Positions 9,433-18,817 of a stretch of DNA of 64,000 nucleotides are shown here, in pieces. The DNA lies in assembly GCF_009795845.1 (NCBI RefSeq), contig NZ_WTEX01000008.1, positions 33,629 to 97,628 on the forward strand, in the 5' to 3' direction. Positions within the stretch are counted from its first letter, which is position 1. Every line of letters starts with the position of its first letter. The notes under the pieces are model-generated. The model did not search any database, was not told the origin of the DNA, and saw only the letters and a program-made list of their open reading frames with translations. This stretch comes from Gilliamella sp. Lep-s35 (GTDB lineage Bacteria; Pseudomonadota; Gammaproteobacteria; Enterobacterales; Orbaceae). Position numbers and translations under genes: made by a program.

Positions 9433-9876
9433 ATGATAGGTGTCTTATTAATTAGCCATGGCAAAATGGCATCAGGGATGAAAGATAGTGTAACAATGAT
9501 AGTTGGAGAACAAGACAAATTTGAAACACTATCACTCAATCCAGGGCAAGATATTAATCAATTAAAAACGGATCTATTTAATTGTTCAAAATCTTTAGAT
9601 TCAGGCAAAGGAGTCTTAATTTTTGTCGATCTATATGGAGCCTCTCCTTACAATGCTTCAATGAAATGCGTGCCCAAATGGCGTGAATTGGGTATGGATG
9701 TTAAAGTTATTACCGGCATGAGCTTACCTATGGTAATTAATGCAGTATGTAATAGAGACTCATTATCAGTACAAGAATTAGCCAAAGAGTGTCTTGACGC
9801 CGGTCATGATAATATTCAAGATGCTATTGCTAATCTTACTCATTCCCATCAATCTCAGAATGAAGATGATTATTAA
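9433..9876 (+). CDS. PTS mannose-family transporter subunit IIA
   Basis: This 147-aa IIA phosphocarrier accepts phosphate from HPr. The active-site histidine is His9 in LISHGKMASGM, matching the His10 region of E. coli ManX. GVLIFVDLYGASPYNA matches the family core. The C-terminus HSHQSQNEDDY carries the same acidic-tyrosine ending as the IIC subunit. AGGAAGG precedes the ATG. A 12-bp hairpin follows the gene, closing the dehydrogenase-PTS unit. Confidence 0.92.
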   Translation: MIGVLLISHGKMASGMKDSVTMIVGEQDKFETLSLNPGQDINQLKTDLFNCSKSLDSGKGVLIFVDLYGASPYNASMKCVPKWRELGMDVKVITGMSLPMVINAVCNRDSLSVQELAKECLDAGHDNIQDAIANLTHSHQSQNEDDY

Positions 9877-9913
9877 TTAGTTTAATTTTGCTAATTGATA
9901 ATATTATCAAGTG

Positions 9914-9950
9914 TATAGTGAATATGATTAATAAAGTTATATTCACTATA
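9914..9950 (+). terminator. Terminator after the PTS operon
   Basis: The perfect 12-bp stem TATAGTGAATAT / ATATTCACTATA (9914-9925, 9939-9950) is followed by TTGTTTAATTTTT. It separates the PTS genes from the next reading frame. Confidence 0.75.
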
Positions 9951-9985
9951 TTGTTTAATTTTTATATCTAACTAGTTTATTAATA

Positions 9986-10930
9986 ATGAAAATACTTAAA
10001 GATCTTGTGCTCCGATACTGTGTCATATTTGGTAAACGATTTTCTGCTAAACAAAAGATTGCTTTTTTAAGAGTGATATCTAAAGAACTAATTCAATTAG
10101 GCTATATGGTTGATGCTAAACTAGCCAAGTTGAAATTAGCAACAAGACGATATGAAAACTATTACAATGCTTATATTGGTGATTTAAATAAAGCTGAATT
10201 AATTATTTGCACTTATTACGATACTGGCGTTAATAACTTCAATATTCAAAAAAAATACGCATTTTCTCCACAATTTAGTAAATTAAGTTACTTTATCAGT
10301 ATTGCGCCAATCATTATTTTATTCATTGCTTCATTGATACTAAATTATTTTGTTTTGATTCCTGATATCCGTACTCAAGGTTTTTTTAGTGTTTCAGGAG
10401 TTGGCTCAATTATTTCAACGGTTTTGTTATTTTTTTTCGTCTTTAAATTTAAAAGTGGCATTCCTAACCAAAAGAACTTTGTTTGTAATTCATCAAGCAT
10501 TATTACCATCATAAATTTAATTAATAAACTTAATAAAAAAGAGAAGAAAAAAATAGCTTTTGTTTTATATGATGGTGGCAATAGCAACCAATATGGTTTA
10601 AAAATGTTGGAAAGCTATTCTAACCAAATGAAAGACAAAAAATTTATTTTTATCGATAGTATTGGCAATGGTAACGAGTTAATTTTTCTAAAACCGCAAC
10701 AATCAAATCTACAACTAGAAGATATTACTTTTTACAGTGGCAAAATGGAAACACAAATACCCAATTACATCATGATCACATCGGGTGATATAGATGAAAA
10801 TGGTAAAATTGTTATAAAAAATGCCCATAGTGCAAAAGATAACTACTTGTCCGATAAAGTGATAAACAAACATACTCAATCACTGCTTGAAATAAGTCGA
10901 TCATTGATAAGTACCAATAATGATAAATAG
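9986..10930 (+). CDS. Membrane protein resembling an inactive M28-type peptidase
   Basis: This 314-aa protein has two membrane segments (about 101-125 and 138-155) set inside what looks like an M28/Zn-aminopeptidase fold. The M28 metal-site motifs are recognisable but eroded. The usual HxD appears as YYD (77-79), the DNASG region as NSSSI (168-172), and the GEE region as DGGNS. IDSIGNG and a final HSAKDN are retained. With the first His, a central Asp and both Glu missing, zinc hydrolysis is unlikely. The reading is by eye and needs a structural search. It lies between the PTS terminator and a convergent-gene terminator, so its transcription may be independent. No clear ribosome site precedes the ATG. 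Confidence 0.55.
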   Translation: MKILKDLVLRYCVIFGKRFSAKQKIAFLRVISKELIQLGYMVDAKLAKLKLATRRYENYYNAYIGDLNKAELIICTYYDTGVNNFNIQKKYAFSPQFSKLSYFISIAPIIILFIASLILNYFVLIPDIRTQGFFSVSGVGSIISTVLLFFFVFKFKSGIPNQKNFVCNSSSIITIINLINKLNKKEKKKIAFVLYDGGNSNQYGLKMLESYSNQMKDKKFIFIDSIGNGNELIFLKPQQSNLQLEDITFYSGKMETQIPNYIMITSGDIDENGKIVIKNAHSAKDNYLSDKVINKHTQSLLEISRSLISTNNDK

Positions 10931-10959
10931 TAGAGCTAACGTTATTGTGAAGATAAGAA

Positions 10960-10993
10960 ATCACCCCAACCCAAATAATTAGGTAGGGGTGAT
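10960..10993. terminator. Bidirectional terminator between convergent genes
   Basis: The stem ATCACCCCAACC / GGTAGGGGTGAT pairs at 11 of 12 positions. It is flanked by AAGAAA on the left, which reads as a T-rich tract on the minus strand. It serves satP and probably the M28-like gene. Confidence 0.75.
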
Positions 10994-11000
10994 ACATCAA

Positions 11001-11579
11001 TTAATGCGCAGCGCCTTTAGGTGCGCCAATTGGTAAAATAGTACGTCCGTATTGTTCATTAAGTACTTCTGCCATTGCAAGATAAATAGCACTTGCGCCA
11101 CAAATAATACCTTCAAAACCAGCTACATGGATAATGCCATGGTTACCAGAAATATTACCAATAGCTAACAAAGCAAACAAAATAGTTAAACTAGCAAAGA
11201 CGAATTGCAAAGCACGATTGCCTTTTAATGTACCAATAAACATAAAGCCAGTAAAAATACCCCATAAAGCAAGGAAAATACCAACAAAAGTTGCGTCAGA
11301 TGGTGCTGTTGCTGGTGAGGTTGGTAAATACCAAATACCAACTAATGCAATCCAAAAGAAACCATAAGAGGTAAATGCAGTTGTTCCAAAAGTATTACCT
11401 TTTCTAAACTCTAAAATACCTGCAATCACTTGAGCAAGACCACCATAAAAAATACCCATTGATGCAATCGCCGTCATAACCGGGAAAAACCCTGCATTAT
11501 GAATATTTAATAAAATTGTTGTCATACCAAATCCCATCAAACCAAGAGGGCCTGGATTTGCAAGTTTTGCTTGTTCCAT
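11001..11579 (-). CDS. satP: Acetate/succinate uptake permease, AceTr (GPR1/FUN34/YaaH) family
   Basis: This 192-aa inner-membrane protein has six predicted helices and opens with the family signature NPGPLGLMGFGMTT (about residues 8-21). In E. coli, SatP (YaaH) takes up acetate and succinate with protons. Length and motif agree well with the family (188 aa in E. coli). It is a single gene, transcribed away from dnaK, with about 230 bases between the two starts. The downstream hairpin overlaps the terminator of the opposing gene. Confidence 0.93.
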   Translation of the reverse strand: MEQAKLANPGPLGLMGFGMTTILLNIHNAGFFPVMTAIASMGIFYGGLAQVIAGILEFRKGNTFGTTAFTSYGFFWIALVGIWYLPTSPATAPSDATFVGIFLALWGIFTGFMFIGTLKGNRALQFVFASLTILFALLAIGNISGNHGIIHVAGFEGIICGASAIYLAMAEVLNEQYGRTILPIGAPKGAAH

Positions 11580-11743
11580 AAAGATCCTATAAATTAATTT
11601 TGATAATGAAAAAGAGCGGCAATGATAAGTGTTGAAAAGGCTATAATCAAGATTTAAGAAAATTATTTTTTTATTCCCCTTGATATTAACAATAACGTTC
11701 CCATTTATGTGAAAACAAAAACATTTCTTGTGGAATTTAAGGG

Positions 11744-11771
11744 CTTGAAAATTAATATTTAAGACCTATAT
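11744..11771 (+). promoter_or_regulatory. Sigma-32-type heat-shock promoter of dnaK
   Basis: CTTGAAA at 11744-11750, then 14 bases, then CCTATAT at 11765-11771. This is close to the RpoH consensus CTTGAAA-N(11-16)-CCCCATNT. It lies about 40 bases before the dnaK ATG, the expected place for heat-shock control. Confidence 0.75.
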
Positions 11772-11808
11772 ACAAGAAATAAAATACAGGTTTTGAGGAG
11801 AATAGACT

Positions 11809-13728
11809 ATGGGTAAAATTATTGGTATTGATTTAGGTACAACAAATTCATGTGTTGCTGTAATGGACAACGGTCAAGCAAAAGTTTTAGAAAACGCAGA
11901 GGGTGACCGCACAACTCCTTCCATTATTGCTTACACACAAGATGGGGAAATCTTAGTTGGCCAACCAGCAAAACGTCAAGCAGTAACTAATCCACAAAAT
12001 ACATTATTTGCGATTAAACGTTTAATTGGACGTCGTTATGAAGACGCCGAAGTACAACGTGATGTTGGTATTATGCCGTATAAAATTGTAAAAGCAGACA
12101 ACGGCGATGCATGGGTTGATATTAAAGGACAAAAAATTGCTCCACCACAAATTTCAGCTGAAGTTTTAAAGAAAATGAAAAAAACAGCAGAAGATTATCT
12201 TGGTGAAGCAGTAACTGAAGCGGTTATTACTGTTCCTGCTTACTTTAACGATGCACAACGTCAAGCAACAAAAGATGCTGGTCGTATTGCTGGTTTAGAA
12301 GTTAAACGTATCATCAACGAACCAACAGCTGCAGCACTTGCTTACGGTTTAGATAAAGATGTGGGTAACCGCACTATTGCTGTGTATGACCTTGGTGGTG
12401 GTACATTTGATATCTCTATTATCGAAATTGATGATGTTGATGGCGAAAAAACTTTTGAAGTACTTGCAACAAATGGTGATACTCACTTAGGTGGTGAAGA
12501 CTTTGACTCACGCTTAATCAATTATTTGGTTGACGAATTTAAACGTGAACAAAACTTTGATTTGAAAAACGATCCACTTGCAATGCAACGCTTAAAAGAA
12601 GCGGCAGAAAAGGCAAAAATCGAATTATCATCAGCACAACAAACTGATATTAATTTACCTTATATTACTGCTGATGCTAGTGGTCCTAAACATCTAAATA
12701 TTAAAGTGACTCGCGCTAAACTAGAAGCTTTAGTTGAAGACTTAGTAAAACGCTCAATGGATCCTGTTAAAACTGCATTACAAGATGCAGGGCTTTCGGT
12801 ATCTGATATCAAAGATGTTATCTTAGTTGGTGGCCAAACTCGTATGCCAATGGTACAAAAAGCCGTTGCTGACTTCTTTGGTAAAGAGCCGCGTAAAGAT
12901 GTAAACCCAGATGAAGCGGTTGCTGTTGGTGCTGCGGTTCAAGGTGGTGTACTTGGTGGTGATGTAAAAGATGTTTTATTACTTGATGTAACGCCATTAT
13001 CATTAGGTATTGAAACCATGGGTGGTGTTATGACTGCCTTGATTGAGAAAAACACAACTATCCCAACAAAACATAGTCAAGTGTTCTCAACAGCGGAAGA
13101 CAACCAATCAGCGGTAACGATCCACGTATTACAAGGTGAACGTAAACGTGCAAGTGATAACAAATCGCTAGGTCAATTTAACCTAGATGGCATTCAAGCG
13201 GCACCTCGTGGTATGCCACAAATTGAAGTAACTTTTGATATTGACGCCGATGGTATTTTACATGTATCAGCGAAAGACAAAAATACTGGCCGTGAACAAA
13301 ATATCACTATTAAAGCTTCATCAGGTTTAAGTGAAGAAGAAATTCAAAAAATGGTTAATGATGCGGAAGCTAATGCCGATGCAGACCGTAAGTTTGAAGA
13401 GTTAGCTCAAACTCGTAACCAAGCAGATCACCTTGTTCACTCAACTCGTAAACAAGTGACTGAAGCGGGTGATCAGTTATCAGCTGATGATAAAAAAGCA
13501 ATTGAAGATGCAGTAAGTGCTTTAGAAATTGCCGCTCGTGGTGAAGATAAAGCCGAAATTGAAGCAAAAATTAATGCCTTAATGGAAGCGTCTAAAAAAT
13601 TGCTTGAATTAGCACAACAACAAGCTCAAGCAAGCCAAGGTGCGGGTCAATCTGCAGGTGGAAACACAAAAGCAGAAGATGACGTTGTTGATGCTGACTT
13701 CAAAGAAGTTGATGAAGATAAAAAATAA
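11809..13728 (+). CDS. dnaK: Chaperone protein DnaK (Hsp70)
   Basis: This ATP-driven cytoplasmic chaperone works with DnaJ and GrpE. The actin-like ATPase domain (about 1-385) shows [12 protein letters not shown] (phosphate 1), [13 protein letters not shown] (phosphate 2) and [11 protein letters not shown] (adenosine). The linker [15 protein letters not shown] leads to the substrate-binding domain and a helical lid ending in [17 protein letters not shown]. The 639-aa length equals the enterobacterial protein (638). GAGGAG lies eight bases before the ATG and a sigma-32-like promoter lies upstream. dnaJ follows after 128 bases containing a hairpin. Confidence 0.99.
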   Translation: MGKIIGIDLGTTNSCVAVMDNGQAKVLENAEGDRTTPSIIAYTQDGEILVGQPAKRQAVTNPQNTLFAIKRLIGRRYEDAEVQRDVGIMPYKIVKADNGDAWVDIKGQKIAPPQISAEVLKKMKKTAEDYLGEAVTEAVITVPAYFNDAQRQATKDAGRIAGLEVKRIINEPTAAALAYGLDKDVGNRTIAVYDLGGGTFDISIIEIDDVDGEKTFEVLATNGDTHLGGEDFDSRLINYLVDEFKREQNFDLKNDPLAMQRLKEAAEKAKIELSSAQQTDINLPYITADASGPKHLNIKVTRAKLEALVEDLVKRSMDPVKTALQDAGLSVSDIKDVILVGGQTRMPMVQKAVADFFGKEPRKDVNPDEAVAVGAAVQGGVLGGDVKDVLLLDVTPLSLGIETMGGVMTALIEKNTTIPTKHSQVFSTAEDNQSAVTIHVLQGERKRASDNKSLGQFNLDGIQAAPRGMPQIEVTFDIDADGILHVSAKDKNTGREQNITIKASSGLSEEEIQKMVNDAEANADADRKFEELAQTRNQADHLVHSTRKQVTEAGDQLSADDKKAIEDAVSALEIAARGEDKAEIEAKINALMEASKKLLELAQQQAQASQGAGQSAGGNTKAEDDVVDADFKEVDEDKK

Positions 13729-13787
13729 TCATTAATTAGTATGTTTTTTAATGCGTTATTTCAACAAATTTTAAACATATAACACAT

Positions 13788-13820
13788 TAAACGGGCACGA
13801 GGTCTCCTCAAGCCCGTTTA
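13788..13820 (+). promoter_or_regulatory. Hairpin between dnaK and dnaJ
   Basis: The outer stem TAAACGGGC / GCCCGTTTA is perfect over 9 bp, and an inner GAGG-TCT-CCTC stem continues it. A weak TAGTTGTTTAT tail follows. It could partly terminate transcription or protect the dnaK 3' end, lowering dnaJ expression relative to dnaK. Confidence 0.65.
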
Positions 13821-13856
13821 GTTGTTTATGAAAAGAGATAAAAATAAAGGTTAATT

Positions 13857-14993
13857 ATGGCGAAGAAAGATTATTATGAAACATTAGGCGTCAGTAAAAG
13901 TGCCAGTGAAAGTGAGATAAAAAAAGCCTATAAGCGCCTAGCAATGAAATATCACCCTGACAAAAATCAGGACAATAAAGCCGAAGCCGAAGCAAAATTT
14001 AAAGAAGTCAAAGAAGCTTATGAAATCTTAACTGATCCACAAAAGAAAGCCGCTTATGATCAATATGGTCATGCCGCTTTTGAACAAGGTCATGGTGGCG
14101 CTGGTGCTGGCGGTTTTGGAGGTTTTGGCGGATTTGGTGGCGGTTCTGCCTTTGATGATATATTCAGTGACTTCTTTGGCGGTGGTCGTGGTGGTCGACA
14201 AACCTCCTCTCGAGGTGCAGATCTACAATACAATATCACACTAACACTTGAAGAAGCGGCAGCAGGTGTTGAAAAAGAACTCAAGGTCCCAACTTGGGTA
14301 ACGTGTAATACTTGCCATGGTCAAGGTACACAAAAGGCTTCTGATGTTGTAACTTGTAACACTTGCCATGGCTCTGGTGCTGTTCAAATGCGACAAGGTT
14401 TTTTTGCAGTACAGCAAGAATGCCCAACGTGTCATGGTCGCGGTAAAGTAGTTAAAAATCCATGTAAAAAATGTCACGGTGAAGGCCGAATACAAAAAAC
14501 AAAAACATTATCGGTTACAATTCCTGCCGGTGTTGATACTGGTAACCGTATTCGACTTTCTGGTGAAGGTGAAGCCGGCTTAAATGGTGCTCCATCTGGT
14601 GATTTATATGTACAAGTGCAAGTGAAACCGCATGCTATTTTTGAGCGAGATGGTACAAACTTACATTGCGAAATCCCAATTAACATTGTATTGGCATCGC
14701 TTGGCGGTGAAGTGGAAGTACCAACCTTAAACGGTAAAGTTAGCTTGACCATTCCAGCAGAAACCCAAACAGGTAAAATGTTCCGTTTAAGAGGAAAAGG
14801 TATTAAATCCGTACGAAATAGTGCCGTTGGGGATCTTTATTGCCATGTTGTGGTTGAAACGCCTGTGAACTTAACCAGTAAACAAAAAGAGTTACTCAAA
14901 GAGCTAGGCGAAAGTTTTAAAGCCGATAAAAATGCTAAACACAGTCCCAAAGAAAAAAGCTTTTTTGACAAAGTGAAAAAGTTTTTTGGTTAA
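13857..14993 (+). CDS. dnaJ: Chaperone protein DnaJ (Hsp40)
   Basis: This co-chaperone stimulates DnaK ATPase and delivers unfolded clients. The J domain (about 1-70) has the essential HPD in KYHPDKNQ. A Gly/Phe-rich segment covers about 75-115. The zinc-finger domain has all four CxxCxGxG repeats: [24 protein letters not shown] and CKKCHGEG. The C-terminal substrate domains follow to residue 378, the normal length. The ATG follows AAAGG. It probably shares the heat-shock promoter of dnaK, with the intergenic hairpin modulating the ratio. Confidence 0.98.
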   Translation: MAKKDYYETLGVSKSASESEIKKAYKRLAMKYHPDKNQDNKAEAEAKFKEVKEAYEILTDPQKKAAYDQYGHAAFEQGHGGAGAGGFGGFGGFGGGSAFDDIFSDFFGGGRGGRQTSSRGADLQYNITLTLEEAAAGVEKELKVPTWVTCNTCHGQGTQKASDVVTCNTCHGSGAVQMRQGFFAVQQECPTCHGRGKVVKNPCKKCHGEGRIQKTKTLSVTIPAGVDTGNRIRLSGEGEAGLNGAPSGDLYVQVQVKPHAIFERDGTNLHCEIPINIVLASLGGEVEVPTLNGKVSLTIPAETQTGKMFRLRGKGIKSVRNSAVGDLYCHVVVETPVNLTSKQKELLKELGESFKADKNAKHSPKEKSFFDKVKKFFG

Positions 14994-15010
14994 TTTAATA
15001 TAGCTATAAT

Positions 15011-15043
15011 GCGGTTGAACAGCAAAATAAATTGTTCAACTGC
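15011..15043 (+). terminator. Hairpin after dnaJ
   Basis: The 11-bp stem GCGGTTGAACA / TGTTCAACTGC includes one G-T pair and has an 11-base loop. It starts 18 bases after the dnaJ stop. No T-run follows, so termination may be Rho-dependent or weak. Confidence 0.55.
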
Positions 15044-15192
15044 ATACAAGCTAAACATTAAAACTTTCTTGTTAGTCAAATCCTATAAATAAATTTGTGT
15101 ATTAGCATTTCAAGGTGACTATTGATTCAGCCATCATCCATTTTTCAGAAATTTTTTGTATTACTAAATCTAAATAGCGTGTTATTTAGTGA

Positions 15193-15432
15193 TTGGACAA
15201 GCACAAAACCATTCCTATTATTGGTGTTGCTAAAAAGCCGTTTTCAGGCAATAGCGAGTATTTGATCGAAGTTCTTCGTGGTCAAAGTAAGCACCCACTA
15301 TATGTTACCTCGATAGGCATGCCGCTAATAAATACAGCCAATAGCGTACAATCAATGTCAGGCAAACACCGAATATCTGATGTGCTGAGCTATTTAGAAC
15401 AACAAACAAAATTGTTTAAACACGAAGAATAA
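15193..15432 (+). pseudogene. Endonuclease V-like fragment (C-terminal half only)
   Basis: This 79-codon frame begins at a TTG directly behind in-frame TAG and TGA stops. The translation IIGVAKKPFSG, VEVLRG-like VLRGQSKHPLYVTSIGM and MSGKHRISDVL resembles the C-terminal half of deoxyinosine 3' endonuclease V (E. coli Nfi has TIGVAKKRLCG and KGYRLPEPT in the same order). The N-terminal half with the catalytic acidic residues is missing, and I found no remnant of it in the 150 bases upstream. It is most likely a decaying remnant of a DNA-repair gene. A short expressed protein cannot be excluded, but nuclease activity is unlikely. Confidence 0.6.
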
Positions 15433-15480
15433 TTTATTGAATTAGATTGAAGTAATGTAAATGAGGCGGCAACTACAATC

Positions 15481-15507
15481 ATTCGCCGACCCAATAAGTC
15501 GGCGAAT
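15481..15507. terminator. Bidirectional hairpin between the endonuclease V remnant and glnS
   Basis: The perfect 10-bp stem ATTCGCCGAC / GTCGGCGAAT with a 7-base loop lies 12 bases past the glnS stop on the minus strand. It is GC-rich for this genome. T-tracts on either side are weak. Confidence 0.7.
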
Positions 15508-15519
15508 GGTTGAGTTAAA

Positions 15520-17196
15520 TTATGCTTCGCTCCAGCTATCTCTTAAACCAACGGTTCGGTTAAACACTAGCTTATCGTCGGTTGCATATTTGCTATCTAA
15601 ACAGAAGTAGCCTTCACGTTCAAATTGATAAGCCATTCCAACCTTGGCATTTTGTAAGCTTGCTTCAACAAAACCTTGTTTAATGATTAAAGATGTTGGA
15701 TTGATGGTTGCTAAGAAGTCCTCAGCAGCGCCTGGATTTGGTGTGTTAAATAGGCGATCATATAAGCGAATTTCAGCAGATTTTGCAAACTTAGCCGAAA
15801 CCCAATGAATCACGCCTTTCACTTTACGTCCGTCTTCTGGGTTTTTATTTAATGTAGCCGGATCGTAGCTACAATAGATTGTTTGGATGTTACCTTCGGC
15901 GTCTTTTTCAACACGATCAGCACGAATTACATAGGCATTACGCAAACGCACTTCTTTACCAAGTACTAGGCGCTTGTAGTTTTTGTTGGCTTCTTCCCTA
16001 AAATCGGCTCGGTCTATATAGATTTCACGGGTGAAGGTCGCTTCACGCGTGCCTAATTCTGGACGATTTGGGTGATTTGGCATGCTAAGTATTTCATCAA
16101 TATTGTCTGAAAAGTTTTCAATCACAACCTTAACAGGATCGAGCACCGCCATTGCGCGAGGTGCGTTTTCGTTCAAGTCTTCACGAATGCAAAACTCAAG
16201 CGTGCTCATTTCAACGGTATTTTCTTGCTTGGTAACACCAATTCGGCGACAAAATTCACGGATCGACGCTGGTGTGTAGCCACGGCGACGCAGCCCAGAT
16301 ATAGTTGGCATGCGTGGATCATCCCAACCATCGACAATTTTTTCTGATACTAATAGATTTAATTTACGTTTAGAGGTAATGGCATACTCTAAATTTAATC
16401 TTGAAAATTCATATTGATGTGGGCGTGCTTCGATAGTGATATTATCTAATACCCAATCATATAAACGACGGTTGTCTTGGAATTCAAGCGTACAGAGTGA
16501 ATGTGTGATGTTTTCGATCGCATCAGAAATGCAATGCGTAAAGTCATACATTGGGTAAATGCACCATTTGTTACCTGTTTGGTGGTGCTCAGCAAACTTA
16601 ATACGGTATATCACAGGATCACGCATAACGATAAATGGTGATGCCATGTCAATTTTAGCTCTTAGGCAGGCTTTTCCTTCAGCAAATTTACCCGCTTTCA
16701 TTTGCTCAAACAGTGCTAAGTTTTCGTCAATAGGACGATCACGATAAGGGCTGTTTTTACCTGGTTGAGTTAATGTGCCCCGATATTCGCGAATTTCATC
16801 AGCAGATAGCTCGTCAACATAGGCAAGTCCTTTTTTGATAAGCTCAATGGCATATTCATATAATCGGTCAAAATAATCAGACGAATAGCAAATGTCACCA
16901 TCCCATTCAAATCCTAACCAACGAACATCTTGTTTGATCGATTCAACATATTCAACATCTTCTTTAGCTGGATTGGTATCATCAAAACGTAAATTACATT
17001 TACCCTGATAGTCTTGTGCAATGCCAAAGTTTAAACAGATTGATTTAGCATGACCAATATGTAAATAGCCGTTTGGTTCTGGCGGAAAACGAGTATGCGT
17101 TGTTTTATATTTGCCAGCAGCAAGATCCGCATCAATAATTTGACGGATAAAGTTAGTTGGACGAGTTTCAGTCTCTGTCGGTAATGAACCGCTCAT
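15520..17196 (-). CDS. glnS: Glutamine--tRNA ligase
   Basis: This class I synthetase charges tRNA-Gln directly. The HIGH motif is in [17 protein letters not shown] (about 42-58) and the KMSKS equivalent is [10 protein letters not shown]. The full-length anticodon-binding beta-barrels continue to residue 558 (E. coli 554). The ATG at 17196 gives [20 protein letters not shown], with TCAGAGG upstream. It is a stand-alone gene facing away from the two-component system. Together with gltX it shows that the organism uses the direct glutaminylation route. Confidence 0.98.
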   Translation of the reverse strand: MSGSLPTETETRPTNFIRQIIDADLAAGKYKTTHTRFPPEPNGYLHIGHAKSICLNFGIAQDYQGKCNLRFDDTNPAKEDVEYVESIKQDVRWLGFEWDGDICYSSDYFDRLYEYAIELIKKGLAYVDELSADEIREYRGTLTQPGKNSPYRDRPIDENLALFEQMKAGKFAEGKACLRAKIDMASPFIVMRDPVIYRIKFAEHHQTGNKWCIYPMYDFTHCISDAIENITHSLCTLEFQDNRRLYDWVLDNITIEARPHQYEFSRLNLEYAITSKRKLNLLVSEKIVDGWDDPRMPTISGLRRRGYTPASIREFCRRIGVTKQENTVEMSTLEFCIREDLNENAPRAMAVLDPVKVVIENFSDNIDEILSMPNHPNRPELGTREATFTREIYIDRADFREEANKNYKRLVLGKEVRLRNAYVIRADRVEKDAEGNIQTIYCSYDPATLNKNPEDGRKVKGVIHWVSAKFAKSAEIRLYDRLFNTPNPGAAEDFLATINPTSLIIKQGFVEASLQNAKVGMAYQFEREGYFCLDSKYATDDKLVFNRTVGLRDSWSEA

Positions 17197-17400
17197 AAAA
17201 AAACCTCTGATGATATATTTATTAATAACAAATTAAGAATATTTTCTTGCCGTTACTTTTTGTGTTGGTGGATGAATATAACAAATTTTTGTTATTTCTG
17301 AAACGGAAAACAGGTATTTGTATCGACAAAATTAACTTTTGGTTAAACAATGTTGTTTTTTAACAAAATAACCAAGACCTAATCTAGGTAACTAAAAAAC

Positions 17401-17453
17401 AAAAATAAAAACCAAATAAAATCAATCCCTTTCCTGACAACTTTTTGTCCACG
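17401..17453. repeat. Dispersed intergenic repeat, copy A
   Basis: The sequence reads AAAAATAAAAACCAAATAAA, then ATCAATCCC, then TTTCCTGACAACTTTTT. It closely matches copies at 35048 and 56015. Its core resembles further elements at 22068, 53572 and 57589. It lies just past the 3' end of the sensor kinase gene on the minus strand. Confidence 0.7.
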
Positions 17454-17473
17454 TTTACAAATAAATACAGCGG

Positions 17474-18817
17474 TTATTCATCCCCTGATTTTAATGAAAC
17501 CACAAATCTTGCTCCCCCTAATGGACTTGTAACAACAAACGCTTTGCCGTTATGAAATTCTGCCATTAATTTTACATAAGCTAAACCAAGCCCGTATCCG
17601 CCTGTTGAGCGGGTGCGACTGGTATCAAGTCTAGCAAAAGGCATGAAGATCTTTTCTCGTGCATCGAAGGGGATGCCTGCACCATCATCATCAATTTCAA
17701 TAATAACACGATTTTCTTGTTTTCTGATGTTTAATACGGCTTTATGGGTGGCATATTTAAAGGCATTAAGCAGCAGATTTTTGACGATTGTTTCAGCTAA
17801 ATTGGTGTCAATAGTTGCTTGAGCATTTTGGCTATTGCAAGTAAGTTCAAAGTCTTTGGGTTTAAATAATATTAACGATTGACAGATTCTTTCTCCCCAC
17901 TGTTTTAGCGATATACGCGTTAAGTTGAGTTCAATATTACTTTGTTGCATTTTAAAGTAATTTAAACTGGCGTTGATTAATGTTTCAAGCTCGTTAATAT
18001 CATCACCCATGCCTTTTTGTAACAATAAGCGTTCTTGTTCGTCGTTAGATTCTTCAAGCATGCTAAGTTCAAATCGCATTCTAGCCAGTGGCGTACGCAG
18101 TTCGTGTGCCATTGCGTGGGATATGGTTTGATTGGTGCTGACTAAGTGTTCAATGTGCATGCCCATGTTGTTTAGTACGTTGGCAAGCGGCTTAAACAAC
18201 CAACCTTTAACATTTTCAGTCCGTGCTTTTAAATTACCTTGCCCTAGCTGTTCAGCTGTTTGTCTGATATTGACTAAATCTTTCCAGACAGCGCTAAAAG
18301 CCATATAAATTAAAATAAAAAAGATAATCGCGCTAAACAAAGCCCAGATAATTAAAAACACAGATAATGACATTGTATTGGATTTTAAAATATCTCGCAT
18401 TACCATTGGACCTAGTTGCAACAAATGGCCGTCTTTTAGAGCAATATAGATGACTTCTTCATCACTATCATATGAAAATCCTAATTTTTCTAACTCTTTG
18501 TTCACAGTGTTGGGGAGTTTTTTGTTAGTCGGTAGAATGGTGATAGGATAGCCAAAATAGGGCTGTAATTCGTCAACAACACTTTGTAGAGGGCGATCTT
18601 TGTTTTCATCAATGCGCATACGAATCAAGTTGACCGTGCCACGTTGTGATTCTCGAAAGACAATATGATCATCGGGCATATCAGTTAATGATGAAGGTAA
18701 CGAATCAAATACCAGTAATGCACCATAGGCAATAATGCATTGCAATGATAGTAAAATAACGAGGTAAAAGACAATTCGGCGATTAAAAAATAGCGGCTTA
18801 GCAAGTAATTGTCTCAA
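17474..18817 (-). CDS. Sensor histidine kinase, RstB/EnvZ-type
   Basis: This 447-aa inner-membrane kinase has membrane helices at about 15-37 and 148-173 with a periplasmic sensor of roughly 110 residues between them. A HAMP linker follows, then the H-box AMAHELRTPLARMR with the phospho-accepting His238, and an ATPase domain with N-box NLLLNAFKYA and G-box GYGLGLAYVK. The H-box and overall layout resemble E. coli RstB. It overlaps the response regulator gene by four bases (ATGA), so translation is coupled. The signal sensed is unknown. RstB in enterics lies within the PhoPQ network. Confidence 0.9.
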   Translation of the reverse strand: MRQLLAKPLFFNRRIVFYLVILLSLQCIIAYGALLVFDSLPSSLTDMPDDHIVFRESQRGTVNLIRMRIDENKDRPLQSVVDELQPYFGYPITILPTNKKLPNTVNKELEKLGFSYDSDEEVIYIALKDGHLLQLGPMVMRDILKSNTMSLSVFLIIWALFSAIIFFILIYMAFSAVWKDLVNIRQTAEQLGQGNLKARTENVKGWLFKPLANVLNNMGMHIEHLVSTNQTISHAMAHELRTPLARMRFELSMLEESNDEQERLLLQKGMGDDINELETLINASLNYFKMQQSNIELNLTRISLKQWGERICQSLILFKPKDFELTCNSQNAQATIDTNLAETIVKNLLLNAFKYATHKAVLNIRKQENRVIIEIDDDGAGIPFDAREKIFMPFARLDTSRTRSTGGYGLGLAYVKLMAEFHNGKAFVVTSPLGGARFVVSLKSGDE

